Source: Lineus longissimus
Taxonomy: Eukaryota; Nemertea; Pilidiophora; Heteronemertea; Lineidae
Assembly: GCF_910592395.1 (NCBI RefSeq)
Contig: NC_088318.1
Span: 8,744,349-8,808,348, forward strand
Length of the DNA stretch: 64,000 nucleotides
Direction: 5' to 3'
The position numbers and the translations under genes were made by a program. Positions 1 to 13,013 of the stretch are shown piece by piece; position 1 is the stretch's first letter, and every line of letters begins with the position of its first letter. The notes beneath the pieces are model-generated. The model did not search any database and was not told the DNA's origin. It worked only from the letters and a program-made list of their open reading frames with translations.

Positions 1-2309
1 AACGTTGCGATCTTAATTTGATGCCAAGAACGCCAGGCCATGGAATGCCCCATATCGCTTCATAGTTGGACTTTTCCCCTGTACCTGCCTCTTATCTACA
101 GTCATTAGATGCACAATGTAGCCAGCAAGTGCCTCTTGAAACACATACTGGCAGTAGTGTGCTGAGAAACCTGGAAGGGGAAGAAAATGTTATAGAATTC
201 AAATGTCGAAGTATATATGAAATAATACCTCACTTATACAAAATATATTACCAAGATTGTAGTATAGTGCAAACCACTGGTTATGCAAGATGGGTTTTGT
301 GTGCTGTGAAAGTATCTGCCCTCAATGGTAGGCATGTGTGAGCTTACTGAAACCTTGGAAAGACATAACAAAAAATGTGTGATTAGTAATAGTATAGTTA
401 GTTGCTCACCAGGGCTATCACGACGGCCATTACCACAGATATCCACTGGGATTCCATGAAGCGCCGAGAGCATCATCTCCTGCGTTGTCCCCAGAAACGC
501 TCCACAACTGGGCTGACATATGCTGCCTGCAGCCGAGTGAACGTTGTTATTGAAGGAAACACCAGTTTCACAAACTTCGCCCACATTGCTACCTTCGTAA
601 AGTTGTTCCCAGTCATGGTGACAGCAGAACACATTAGCAGGTTAGCAATGTAGACATTGCTGACCTTCTGGCTGGTCTCAAACTTGGCCGCAACATTTCC
701 CTTCTGACACTGCCGATGAAAAATCATGGTTCCTCCTATCGGTGTTTGGGTTGTCTTTAACACGTCCCCACAAATGCAGCACTCCTTCAAATCGCAGAAT
801 CTATCGTTGAAAAGTGTTTTCAACTTGGAAGTTGAGCACACAACGAATTCCTCATCAACCATATTCGTCATTTCTTCACACAGCCCCTGCTCAAATTGTT
901 TGTGGTAACCCACAGGAAGTAACCTGAAAATACATAATATTTGGGTCTGATTGAAAAAATATAAGGAAAAATATCCAAGCATGCCAAGGGTCATGCATGC
1001 GCTGGCACGGTAAACACTGCATGTACATAGTCAGTAATAATTGACAGTCATATCCCTTAGGACGACATCCAATGGCACATGCATATCATACAGAAAATCT
1101 TACAAGAAATCATTAGTTGAATGATGATTTTGTCTTTTGAAAAGTTAGGTCAGACAATGTACGAAGGATGCCTCCTAAGTCAAGTTTAACAATTTAATGG
1201 TCAATTTCAAAGATTTTCTGAAATAAAGAGGAGATGGGCCCCAGCTCTAAATCCACCAATGATCGTCAACGAGTATTTCAAACTTGAGATGACATACCTT
1301 CTGGAACCAGATTCATTATTAGAGTCTAAAACATCAGGGTGAGATTCCTCAGACATTGTGGTTGGCTCTATACTTGGATCCTCGTCATCAGATGGCTCAA
1401 ACTCGTCCAAATGGTCTTCGCCCAAGGGAAGGTCATCATCTGAATCATCTGTCTGAAGTATATAAAAGGCAGCATGAATTTTATGGTGGCATTTCAACCT
1501 ATCAATGAAAATAAAATGCAATGGAATATTACATTGGTGGCTGTTGTCCATTTGAGACAGGTTTTTTACGGTCATGCTAATTCCCGACCTACCCCGACTT
1601 TTCCCAACATTTCCCGACTTGCGGAAAATGCTGCCAAAATATAGTGTATTAATCATCAGAATATTTATATTTGTACTGTTTACATACATATACAGCACGT
1701 CTGTTAATTTCAAGACTTTTGAACGATGCTAAGTTGAGCAAAGCAAGTTACATCTACCCAACCGACCGCAATTTTTCTGCAGGTCGGTAATCTTGGTTAG
1801 TTGTGGTTGTCGCTTCTTGTAAACTGTACATGCATATGGCCTTGTCTGAACCCAGCATAAATTAATTATTGGAGTTGATTTGCTCAACTTGGCATCGTTC
1901 AAAAGTCTTGAAATTAACAGACGTGCTGTATATGTATGTTAACAGTACAAATATAAATATTCTGATGATTAATACACTATATTTTGGCAGCATTTTCCGC
2001 AAGTCGGGAAATGTCGGGAAAAGTCGGGGTAGGTCGGGAATTAGCATGACCCGGTTTTTTATGCAATACACTGTAGACTAGACATAACATGATGTACCAC
2101 TAACTGAAAAGTTATCTATGCTTCATGTAATATACAAGGAAGTAGTTTAGAAACACACCAATATAGTATCATCCATAGCAATAGCATCAATAGGAGGTTC
2201 ATAATCTGCATCGTCCATATCAGTATCACTGTCCGAATCGGACAATAAGCCAATCCCACTGGTTCCAGGCAGGCGACTGTGACCATCACAAGAAGAGTTG
2301 TCTGTGCTC
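1..2309 (-). pseudogene. Kolobok-like DDE transposase gene 1, multi-exon, decayed, cut by window edge
   Basis: Four exons on the - strand are joined by canonical splice sites: 2159-2309, 1298-1452, 420-923 and 170 down to 1. Phases agree at every junction. Exon 1 ends between codons, exon 2 ends AG and exon 3 supplies G, and exon 3 ends at G of DSPG and exon 4 supplies GT. The first two exons encode very acidic, Asp/Ser/Glu-rich sequence. Exon 3 has a Cys-rich segment (CCICG...QCQKG), a TGNNF motif, the LQAAYVSPVVERFW region and the GNGRRDSPG block holding the first catalytic Asp. Exon 4 continues FSAHYCQY...VDKR. The layout matches the large invertebrate and fish transposase family I call Kolobok-like from memory. 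One frameshift near 490-505 (exon length is off by one) and a stop (TAA near position 15) show decay. The C-terminal part lies outside the window. Superfamily name is less certain than the transposase call. Confidence 0.72.
1569..2052. mobile_element. Foldback MITE with 9-bp TSD (Mutator-like)
   Basis: Two arms of about 175 bp (1569-1740 and about 1880-2052) are near-perfect inverted repeats, starting GGTCATGCTAATTCCCGACC and containing several copies of TTCCCGAC. A roughly 135-bp spacer separates them. The sequence GGTTTTTTA stands immediately outside both ends (1560-1568 and 2053-2061), a 9-bp target-site duplication. It sits in the intron between the two acidic exons of the Kolobok-like gene. 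No transposase is encoded. A 9-bp TSD with long TIRs fits Mutator-like elements; the superfamily is inferred from TSD length only. Confidence 0.85.
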
Positions 2310-3607
2310 CTGCAAATGGACGAAACAAAATAGGTTATATAGGCCTAAGTTCCAGGTCTAAGGTAGGCCTATGATACATCTACATGACATGTACATTTTT
2401 CAGGGCCTACATTCAATATAAATTGTGACCCGCTCTACCAAAACTAGGCGCTTGTCGCATCTGAACTTGCCAGGTTGATACGGACTTGTTGTTCATTTCC
2501 CTATTGTAGACCTTTCGTGAAATGTGACCAAATCAGTTTGTAATAGCTTTCACAAAAGCGAAACTCATAAACTGTGACTACGCCTTAAATGATGAATAGA
2601 ATTTCTTCAAACTTTAGTGGTAGGCTAAGCTAGCAAGGACACACAATATATTACCCTAGTTTTTAGTTTCAGCCATTTTTATGCCCTATAGGGGGCGCTT
2701 CTTGAAAACCATGAAAATTCCCTTCCGCTCTGTAACTTCTGAATGACAACATATTTTGGTTTGAAATTTGGTGTGCTGATAGAGGGCGAGTCAAAGGTGT
2801 GTCGCGTAATTCCCTTCCGGTCAATAACTTCATAACAGTTGATGATTTTTTTTCCACTTGGTTCTTTAGTATTATGGTATGTATTCCGAAGGATTGTGGC
2901 GGAATGTACCGAATCATACAGCTAATCATAGTTAGTCTTATGTTTCGGAGTCTCAGCCAACCAATCAAGATCCTTGTAGTATCTGGTCATCCTAAACAGC
3001 GTCCACCAGCGCCCACAAGCGTTCACCAGGTTTAAAGTCGGGTATAAAGTGATCAAAATAAAATTTTGTGGCCATAAACGTAAGCGAAAGTCGTTGCAAA
3101 ATCGTTCCGAAAATCAGACAAGCATGCAAGAGCCACCAATTTCGTAAAATCACTCCATTATCGCCTGGAGCGATTTTTGGGGCGAAATCGAAGAATAGGC
3201 GCGATTGTGGGTGAATTTCGCATCTGACATACCGGCGATTTTATATTGTCGCCTTACATTCGCCGGTCGATTTTCGGACAGATTTCGCAGGCAAAATACT
3301 GTAGCCGGCGAATATCGCGTGCGGACTTTGGACTGGTTTGTCTCAAGCTGAACTCCATGGAGAAGTCTCATCCTCTCTGACACTTCTTTTCTGTAAAGCT
3401 ACCGATACAACATACTGAACTAGGGATATCTTCCGTTGCCTCCTGTAATATTTACATACCATGGCTGATTAGTTCAATCATATTTCATCCAGCTGGCAGC
3501 TCTGCATTGGAAATTTTAGTGGTATAACGTGTTCTCTTGACCTTCAAACAGTAGTATAAAGCCGATATTTACTACTTTATACCCTCAGTCCTATGTTATT
3601 AGGTCAT
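2310..3607. other. Non-coding, TE-derived sequence without clear family
   Basis: No convincing exon. About 2670-2970 resembles the degenerate internal repeats of Helitron-like elements elsewhere in the window (phrases such as CTGTAACTTCTGAATGACAA and a 'gaaatttggt' segment). 3040-3400 is rich in CGATTTTCG-like words, and I could not assign it. Confidence 0.4.
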
Positions 3608-3773
3608 CCAGCTGAGCGCCAGGCCCTTGGGCCTCTTGTTTATTTGGCACTCGCCATCTTGGAAATCATTTTCAGCTCAGTTTTGTGACGGAATATTCAT
3701 ATAAACTGACCAAGGAAACAAAACTGAGCATCTTTACATTCAGCTGAGCGCTAGGCCCGTGGGCCTCTTGTTA
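3608..3773 (+). repeat. Two 3'-end motifs of AGGCC...GGCCT-CTTGTT elements
   Basis: The motif CAGCTGAGCGCCAGGCCC followed by TTGGGCCTCTTGTT occurs at about 3608-3641. It recurs as a variant with CTAGGCCCGTGGGCC at about 3740-3773. The same terminal hairpin ends element D2 at 51157. These therefore look like 3' termini of two short or truncated elements of the same superfamily, arranged in tandem. Confidence 0.6.
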
Positions 3774-3779
3774 AGTTCC

Positions 3780-4763
3780 TAATTGCTTTCCAGACTCCTC
3801 CTCTATAATTGATGCATTAAGAACGGAACCATCACTGTCCCTCAGGGATCAGTTTTAGGGCCAAAGTTGTACTGCATGTATACCAAACCTATCGGCAACA
3901 TTGTGCGAAAGTTCAACCTGAGATACCACCTTTACGCAGACGATGCCCAAGACTACGTAGTTGTCAGAGTGAAGGATATATCGTCTGCTATCCAGGCCAT
4001 CGAATCATGCGTCCGAGAGTAAAAGCCGTGGCTAATCGCAAATGGTCTATCTCAGAATGACGTCAAGACTGACTTTGCCATCTTCTTTCCTAAACACCTT
4101 GAAAGTATTGTTAAGGAGCTGCACCTTTACATAACAATTGGAAACTGCAGTGTAAAACCATCATCCTGTGTAAAAAACCTAGGTGTTTTTCTGGATTCGG
4201 GAAAGCATGTAAACAATGTGTCAAGAGTCTGTCACTTTCATATGCGTAATATCAGTCGCATTAAGCCATTCCTCACAGATGCAGCATGCAAGTCTCTTGT
4301 CCAGGCTACTGTCAACTCCAGACTGGACTATGCCAACAGCCTCCTGAATGGTATAGCTGACAGTCATTTGAAAAGACTCCAAAAGGTGCAGAACACAGCG
4401 GCCCGACTTGTAACCGGTGCAAAGAAGCGTGATCACATTACACCAGTTCTTCAGGGGTTGCACTGGTTACCTGTCCACTTACGTATTCAGTTCAAGCTGC
4501 TGCTTTTATCGTACAAGGTTTTAAATGGCTTAGCACCAGAGTATTTCAATGATCTTATTGTAAAGCATGTGCAAAACCGGCAGTTGCGTTCTGCGGACTG
4601 CGGCCTCTTGTCTGTGCCAAGGCCTCGCACTAAAAGATACGGCTCGAGGTCATTGGGACAAGTTGCTCCTGGTCTGTGGAATGCACTGCCGGCAACGATC
4701 AGAGGGTCACCAAGTGTTCAAGTTTTTATCAAAGCTCGATCTACAATAAAGTACATTTAGTGT
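3780..4763 (+). pseudogene. CR1-type LINE reverse transcriptase fragment
   Basis: 3' part of a non-LTR retrotransposon ORF2. Recognisable are the VPQGSVLGP motif (about 3836), the catalytic YADD box (about 3932-3943) and then the C-terminal region, open from 4218 to 4760. That region has the CR1-family words SRLDYANSLLNG, LQKVQNTAARLV, HWLPV and GLWNALP. Stops (TAA at 4019) and frame changes before 4218 break the frame. Upstream RT, endonuclease and ORF1 are missing, so this is a 5'-truncated dead copy. It ends about 27 bp before element E1 begins. Confidence 0.9.
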
Positions 4764-7264
4764 ATCGGTCACCTTTAAAACGCAGATAGTTTTTAGCTAC
4801 GCTGGCTTTGCAGCGGAGCTGGCCGATAGTAGTTCCAGCAAAATAGTTGCATTTTTATCAGAATTTGCTGTAGCTGGGCCAGGAAATGTGCCAGGATACC
4901 AATATTTTGAACTCTTGTTTCTATAGGATTATAGCTATTTACAGCAGAAAGGCTAAACGCACCATAATTGGCAGTAATTTGCAGATTTTAAGCTGAAAAT
5001 TGTTGTCTGCTCACAACGGCCTCGATCCTACCTTTCTCTGTAATGAAATGAACGCGCTACACAGAAGGCATTGCAGCCGAGGCTGATTATGTGATGGCTG
5101 TTTTGCTAATGTATAGAGTGTGCATGTTCATTAAAAAATAATAGTTCTAATCTAAATCTGTCATAACGAGCAATTAGAAAGTGGTATTTCCCTACATTTT
5201 GATTCTCAATGTCAATATGCCTTTGAAACTGGTCGTTTTGTGTGGTTATTTTGTCTAATTGTCCCCCGCTCTGTAGAGCTAGGGGACTTACAAATGGCCT
5301 GTGTCTGTCCACCAGCTATGTCTGTCTCACTTTAGTGATCAACCTTATACCTTGGGTGCTTATCCATAATGCACACAATGCAGTGTAGTAGTTGTGGCAG
5401 AAGCTGGGGACGAGGTCTTGTATTTGTTGTGGGTTGATTTTCAGGCAAATTAACAAATTATTTGGTCATTAATACAGAGTTTTGTGTTGTTTGTGTAATA
5501 AAGAACATGCCAGATGAACTGTGTGTTTTGTTATTCATTTCCAAAGATGAAATTTTTGCAGCAATTGGCCAGGTTTTATGGCACGTACATTCACAGTGCA
5601 TTCAGTGTACAAAACATAGAAAATGTGTTCCTATCAATTTTAGAGCTACTGGATTCTTTGAAACTTGATGAAATTGGCTACTTTTTCTGGTTTAATTGTG
5701 TCTACAGCCAGACAAACCTCCCCAATTTTATGAGAAAAAAATTCGCGTCGGGCAAACTTGAATAGAAGGGCAGAGACATGTATTCATCCACGACCGGAAG
5801 TGTGGCACAAGCTCATGGACCAAAGTGGAATTAATTCTCAATCTGTGGTTGATTCTTAATCTACAGAGTCAGGCCATCACAGAAATATGCTTTATGATAA
5901 TATATTTAAGAAAATGTGGTCTCACTGGTCAGTTTAGAACTTGTACTTTGACAGGGCGATATCAATGCGCCAGTGACGTTTTGATGGATATGGTGTACGG
6001 AAATCTCTTTTTCTCAGGCAATCGGTATTGGAATGTTTTTAAACTTTATTATGCTATTGGCAAAGGGTTCTTCTTGACACATATAAAATTTTGTGCAGAT
6101 TGATTGGTCCAATGAGTACTTTTTTTACCAAAACTTATGCACAGCAATGTACACGTAATGTACACATGTTTAAATAGAGGACTCTGGCCAGAAGAAAGTT
6201 TGTTTTTTTATTTTCCTCATGAACATCGATAAACTTGAAAAGACTGATTCCGTGACGGCCGTTGGCACTGATATCGGCATTCACTGACCATTTCTTCATG
6301 TACCAACTAGTGTTTGAAAATGTAAGACCAAGTATGTCCCTTAAAGAGTTAATTTATCATCCTCTTTTTCCAGATACCACCAATTTCTCGGACTTGAAGT
6401 TCCCAGACTGACCCAAAGACTTCCTTCCAAATTTCAGAAAGCCCATACATTCCAATTCCAGACCCCCAACACGAAAACACCACCCTCCAACAAACCATCC
6501 CCTCAGCGGAGGACACCGCATCTACTGATGCCTTGTTCTTATTGATATTGCCGATAAAAGACACGTAGAGAAACCCAGATTTATGCAATCAGTTCATCGA
6601 TGTAACCGTTTTGACAGAAAACCAAGGTGATTTTTCTCTGTATTTTCTCTTGATTTGCTAGGTACAATTGGCCATGACAACTGTTATTTCAAAAGTCATA
6701 GTATAGAATGACTCCCGTTGCTTGTTTACATAGGAAGTGTTACCGTTTTTGGCTTTCTGTCTCATTAAATTTGCTCAGTCAATGAGTCGAAGTGGAAGAT
6801 CAAAACATACATGAAAGCCATATACATTTTACGCACAAAACCGTGTTGCAGAAAATTCTTCCCAATCATCAGAATAAGAAAATTGTAATCCTTCATAGTT
6901 ATCTAATTCACCTTAATATAACAATTACTGGAGAATAACTTTGAAATCTGTACGAAAACCACGAGGGAGCTGCATGAACTGGGCCTGCATTATTCACCAT
7001 ACATTACACACCCGATACCGGTACATGAACAAATGCAATGCACTGCAGCATATGTGCAGGGAAGTAAAGTATGCATTGCAAGCCATGTGTCCAGGGTTGT
7101 ATATCCTCTCACGGTTTAACATATGAGCATAGACTACTCATTGTTTTTGTAACATAATCGGGAATGTCAATAATAAATGTCCACAGGGTTATCTGTGAGT
7201 GGAGAGTCTTATCTTCTTTTAAGGTTGTTTTTTTACAAAGTGCTTTTTTTTCTATTTTTTACAG

Positions 7265-7474
7265 GATGATGCAGTCTATTATCTACGAGTAGTTCCGGTG
7301 GTCTCCGCAGGCAAAGTGGTGTTGCGTTGCATGCTGTGGTACTGGTGACACGAAACCAATCAACCAGTCAGCCATGAGATGGACAGGATCAGGAAAGAAA
7401 AAACTGTATCTTAGCTGATTTGTCCTTCACGTTTTGGTCTTGTTTTACTGTATTATACAAGTTGATTGAATAAA
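7265..7474 (+). other. Exon-like 3' segment with poly(A) signal in E1
   Basis: A pyrimidine-rich acceptor (TTTTTTACAG) precedes a frame that reads DDAVYYLRVVPVVSAGKVVL up to TGA after LWYW. The same segment in copy 2 (17727) reads through that site as WNWWHETNQPVSHE to a TAG after KEDAVS, but has its own TGA earlier, where copy 1 has Arg (CGA). The two copies therefore carry different single stops in one shared frame, as expected if their ancestor was open. AATAAA follows at 7469. Protein family not recognised. Confidence 0.45.
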
Positions 7475-8879
7475 GAAGCCTTGAAATTGAAAATGCATCT
7501 CTGAATTTTTATATATTATAATAATAAAACATAAAGTTTGCCTATTAAACCTAAACTCTTGAACATGCAACCTTTAATTGAAAGCTCAATGAAATGTAAC
7601 CCTACATTGGCGGCATTATAGAATCCCACTTCCTGCCTACAATGTAGATGTGCGTGCATTTGGATGTAACGCCATGAAACATTGGCATTGAGTCCTAGCA
7701 CGCACTGAACTTTCACATGAAGACTAATGTGTGTTCGAAACAAGTCTTGGACTGGCCACTGCATCAACTGGATTGTTGCTTACATGTATAATTGACACGT
7801 CTCCGCTGAAAGACGGTGTACCAAAATGGTTGGTAATGTGTAGAATGGACTTTTTATTCGTTGCTGGACCAGTTGATTCCTAAATAGAGTGCTTTCACGA
7901 CCAGTCATTTTGGAGGGTAGGACAATGAATCGTCATTGTCATATGCCAGACTTGACTGAATCAAATGCTGTCATGGACGTATGGGGTTGCATTCTTCTGT
8001 CTGTTCATCCAGATGGCACGTGATGACATCACATGAAAGCACTCTGCATGTATGAACGATTTTATCCAGTACCGCATTTTCTCCTGGGAATTCGTCCCAT
8101 GTCATCGTCCCAATGTGGTTACTCAATATTGATCTTTAAATATCGGTAATCAGTCAGTAGGCTGCTGGACATAGCCTGAGTTGGGTGGAGCTTTCATGGA
8201 TTTATAGTCCTATGTGTATAGTACCCCCAAGTGGAGCTGATCATTAATTTAGTGCACTCCAACAGTCGGCAGAGCTGTTGCCATGTTACTGTTAGTCAAG
8301 GTCGAGGCAATATGCAGTGGGTAAGATGTGCCAATTTTTAAACTACTGGTAGCCTTTGGGGCCATCAAGACTAATCAAGGCCTATCAGGTTACTCCGAAC
8401 TTTGTTCTCTTCTGATATTTTCTCTTTACAGATTTTAGGCCTAATTCTGCAGCTATCCTTACCATTGCATGCTTCCCCTCTAACTCCATTCTTCAAATAA
8501 AACCGCAGTCCCGAGGCCGCCGGTCTGTGTCAGTGCTTGGCTTGTAGGCTTTGTGCGTGTACATATGCAAATGACGGGCTAAAGAAAGGTGAGTTTCATC
8601 ATCCGGTGAAGAATAATCAGATTCATGCCTGGACCAGTGAGCCAATTAGTGAAAGGTAAGACTAAAACAATTGGGTGGTTGCGGGAACCGCACTAATAGA
8701 CCACCAGTAACAATCAATTCTGCATTTCCTTTGAGTTGACAAAGGACAATCTGTGCTAGTATCAAATTTGTGGTTATGAAGGTACCTTTCAGCCGACGTA
8801 CTAACCTAGTGAAATCAATTAAGAACAATAAGAGCCAAACAGGTCACGATTTGGTTCATTCACATCCTGGCTAGAGTCT

Positions 8880-9540
8880 GCATTGTTGCCTGATTAAGAG
8901 GGTGATGTAAGAGACTGCATCATAGCCAGTATCATAGCCAGTTGTCACAATCAAGTAAGGGACAGCACTGTAGTCTGATTATGAGCGAAGAGGGTGATGT
9001 AAGAGATGGAACCAAAGCCTAATGTCACAATAAAGAGCCTGAAATTGTAGCCTGGATATAAGAGAAGAGGGTGATGCAAGAGAGGGTATCATGCCTCATG
9101 TCACAATCTAGAGACTGCATTGTAGCCTTATTGGAGGGAATAGGGCAATCTCACAAGAACTAAACTCAAGGTAATGAAGGAGAGATTTGCACTGACCTAA
9201 TTTTCTGACCTTCTGTCCTACTTTAAGACTGTTACAGCTAAAGTAGTCGTGTTTGCTGTCGAACTAAAGGTAATGAACAGTATGTGCTAACCTATTTTCA
9301 TTACAAACTGACCTACTTGGAGACGGTTAAAGCTAAAGGAGTTGTCTGTGTTTGATATCAAAATAAAAGTGTTGAAGAGTAGGTTTGCTGTGATCTACTT
9401 TTATTACCTACTAAACAACTTTAACACACTTGGAGCAAAAGCAGTCGTGTTTGTCATCAAACTGAAAGTATTGAAGAGCGGATGTGACAAAAGAACCCCT
9501 CAACTACTTCATTCACTGCAGTTCAAATAAAACCTGTATC
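8880..9540 (+). repeat. Degenerate tandem repeats in E1
   Basis: Repeated units carry phrases such as 'agagggtgatgtaagag', 'catgtcacaatc' and 'gcattgtagcc'. From about 9170 a longer unit of roughly 110 bp carries 'gacctactt', 'gagacggttaaagctaaag' and 'taaaggtaatgaa'. The corresponding block in E2 is 18300-19060. Tandem-repeat cores of this kind are typical of nonautonomous Helitron or Helentron relatives; function unknown. Confidence 0.6.
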
Positions 9541-9809
9541 TGTCTATTCAGTAGTTAAATGCTGCTTCAAGCTAAACACCCTTTATGAATTTGGCCCCAT
9601 TTGTCTAGGCTGGATTCCATCTAGTCTGTCCACGTCTCACTATCTACCATAAACCTACATTCTGGTACATGCATATACTACTTGTTCCATTCTCTTGTCA
9701 TTCATCTTGTTCTTTGCTATTCAATTCTGCCAGCATAGTTATTCAGGCCGCCATGCCTCTAGTTTCTGGTTTTTTACAGGTTCTCCACTTCCTCATTTCA
9801 CCATGGATT

Positions 9810-10900
9810 TTGGCTCACCATAGGGGAGTCTATACAACACCGCAGCGTCCGTCGTCATCGTCGTCTGTACCTGTTTGAAAAACAGTGGCACATTTCTTAA
9901 CCGCTAGGGCTATGAACTTGTAGACAGGACCCCCTCTGGTTAGGTGACCTCTGACAATGAATTTTGGTTTGATCTCATTCTTGACTCTGCCACCAGGGGG
10001 CCAGAAGTGGAAACCTAAAAAGTGTGTTATCTCTCTTATGAGTGACTCATTTTCAATAACAATTTGATGGTAGGTTATTCTAGGGGATACATCACATATC
10101 ATAGGGTTTTTTTGATTTGACCTAATTGTCAGCGTCGCAGAGGTCAAATAGGGTAAATTGGCCGCTTGAGTGTAACTATGACAAGTTTTTTAACCGCTAA
10201 AGCTATGAACTTGAAATTTGGTACACACGACTCCCTACGTCATATAACTTCTGACACTGAATTTCGGTCTGATCTGATTCTTGACTTGGTAACCAAGGGG
10301 GCCAAAACTAAAAAAAGTAAAAAGTGCAATCGCTTACTAATAATTGTTTTCGATGAAGGTTTTATGGTAGGTACTTCTAGGAAGGATACATCACATATAC
10401 TTAACCGCTTAAGCCATGAACTTGAAATTTGGTACACTTGAGCCCCATATCTACACATGACTCTCTCTGACACTGAATTTGGGGGCCAGAAGTGGAACCT
10501 AAAAAGTGTGATATATCTCTTATTGGTGACTCATTTTCAATAACAATTTTTATGGTAGGTTCTCCTAGCAAGGATACATCACATATCATACGGGTTTTTG
10601 ATTTGACCAAATTTTTAAGGTCACATAGGTCAACTGGCTTTAATTGGGTTTTCAGTTTAACTATGGCATGTTTCCTAACCCGAAAAGCTATGAACTTGAA
10701 ATTTAGTACACATGACTCCCTACGTCATGTAACCTCTGACATCACCAGGAGGTCAAAACTAAAAAAGGTAAAAGGTACAGTATCTCGCTTATTAGTGAAT
10801 TGTTTTCAATGATATTTTTATGGCTGATTTTGCTTTGACGTATATACTATACATGTAGCATGTTTCTTAACCAGTATCATGAATTAATAACCATGAATTT
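9810..10900 (+). mobile_element. Helitron-like internal-repeat element F, copy 1
   Basis: Begins TTTTGGCTCACCATAGGGGA and runs through CGTCGTCATCGTCGTC. It then repeats a unit of roughly 250-300 bp containing 'aaccgctaaagctatgaac', 'ttgaaatttggtacac', 'ctgacactgaattt' and 'aaggatacatcacat'. About four degenerate units are visible. The 5' phrase (AGCTCACC...GAG followed by TATACAAYACYGYRGCGTC) recurs at 12449 and 57109. Non-coding. The family assignment is by resemblance to tandem-core elements of marine invertebrates, not by a detected transposase. Confidence 0.55.
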
Positions 10901-11469
10901 ACCACTTATTTTCTATCATTTCAACTAATTGTTTTCGTTGTAACTCCTGAAAATATCAAAAAAATTGCTAAGCTCAGGGTAAAGGAGTACATTCAAGGTT
11001 AATAGGAATAGGTTACTCTTTTTGGAATATCTATCTGGTTTTGCATAAATCGCAATTGAAATTTTGACATTCAACAGTAAAATCTTTTCAATTCGTTTTA
11101 TTCAGAACTGAGCAACAAAACAAAATCAGTAAAAAATTGTAATGGAAGAAGATAGCTTGATACATCATTATGCACTTCAGAAATGCATGTATACCTATCC
11201 AAATTAAATGGCCAAGCAAAAATGAAGTTTTCACCTCTTAATTTTAACTCTTTCCCTGCCAAACTTGTTCTAGAAGTTTGCAACTTCCCTTCCGTTTCCA
11301 GCCAAACTCGTTCTAGAACGATCAGTTCTTGACATGGATCAATTCAGTGATTTGGAGCATCTGTTGCGGGTTACGGTGTACATGATACAGTTCACATGAC
11401 TTTCTGTACAGGCTCGACACTTCTGTGAAGCACACGCGTACTTTAGTGGCAAAAACATCACAGAAGGAC

Positions 11470-11888
11470 CTACTAATGTGCAGCAGTTGAATGTGGTTTC
11501 AGACGGAAAGGGACTACTGCGTGGTACCGGTAGATTAGGTAATGCATTGACATCAGAGAATGATGCTCGTGTACCAGTTTTGTTACCCCTTGAATTTAGG
11601 TTTATGCGGTTGGCCATTATAAGGGCACGTGAACATGTCATGCATGCTGGACTTGGTTCAACTGTTGTGGGGGTGAGAAAGAAATATTGGATTCCTGCCT
11701 CGTGCACTGAGGTCAGGTTGGCTTTGCCCCAATGTGTTTTGTGCATACTCCTTACTCGTAGTGGGTATTTGTTGCCATCAAGCCAAGACGTACTGGAATG
11801 GCAGGTTGATGTATCTAAACCATTTCGTAACATTGGTCTAGATTTCGCTAGATTCGACGTGCGTTTCAAAGTCACAGGGGTCAAATAG
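11470..11888 (+). pseudogene. BEL/Pao retrotransposon integrase fragment
   Basis: One frame of 136 codons from 11478, plus some upstream sequence. It has the BEL/Pao pol region just before and within integrase: GLLRGTGRL, VLLPLEF, then the zinc-binding H2C2 set (His in AREH and MHAG, Cys in CVLC), YWIPA and PFRNIGLDFA at the start of the core. No reverse transcriptase, LTRs or remaining integrase core is visible next to it, so it is a short isolated relic. BEL/Pao integrases normally continue for more than 300 residues. Confidence 0.85.

Positions 11889-13013
<1,125 letters not shown>

Larger units (their letters stand above)
4790..9764 (+). mobile_element. Large nonautonomous element E, copy 1
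   Basis: Starts TTTTTAGCTACGCTGGC, continuing TTTGCAGCGGAGCTGGCC, which folds as a hairpin (GCTGGC/GCAGC, AGCT/AGCT). It ends TATTCAGGCCGCC followed by ATGCCTCTAGTT, a degenerate form of the terminus seen on D2. The second copy at 15070-19412 is collinear over most of its length, with large indels: copy 1 has about 1.3 kb (5257-6533) and much of 7575-8880 that copy 2 lacks. A 3' exon-like segment starts at 7265 and a poly(A) signal lies at 7469-7474. A degenerate tandem-repeat block occupies 8880-9540. No transposase is encoded. Unit and boundaries are inferred by comparing the two copies, with no obvious TSD. A diverged segmental duplication is an alternative explanation. Confidence 0.6.
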
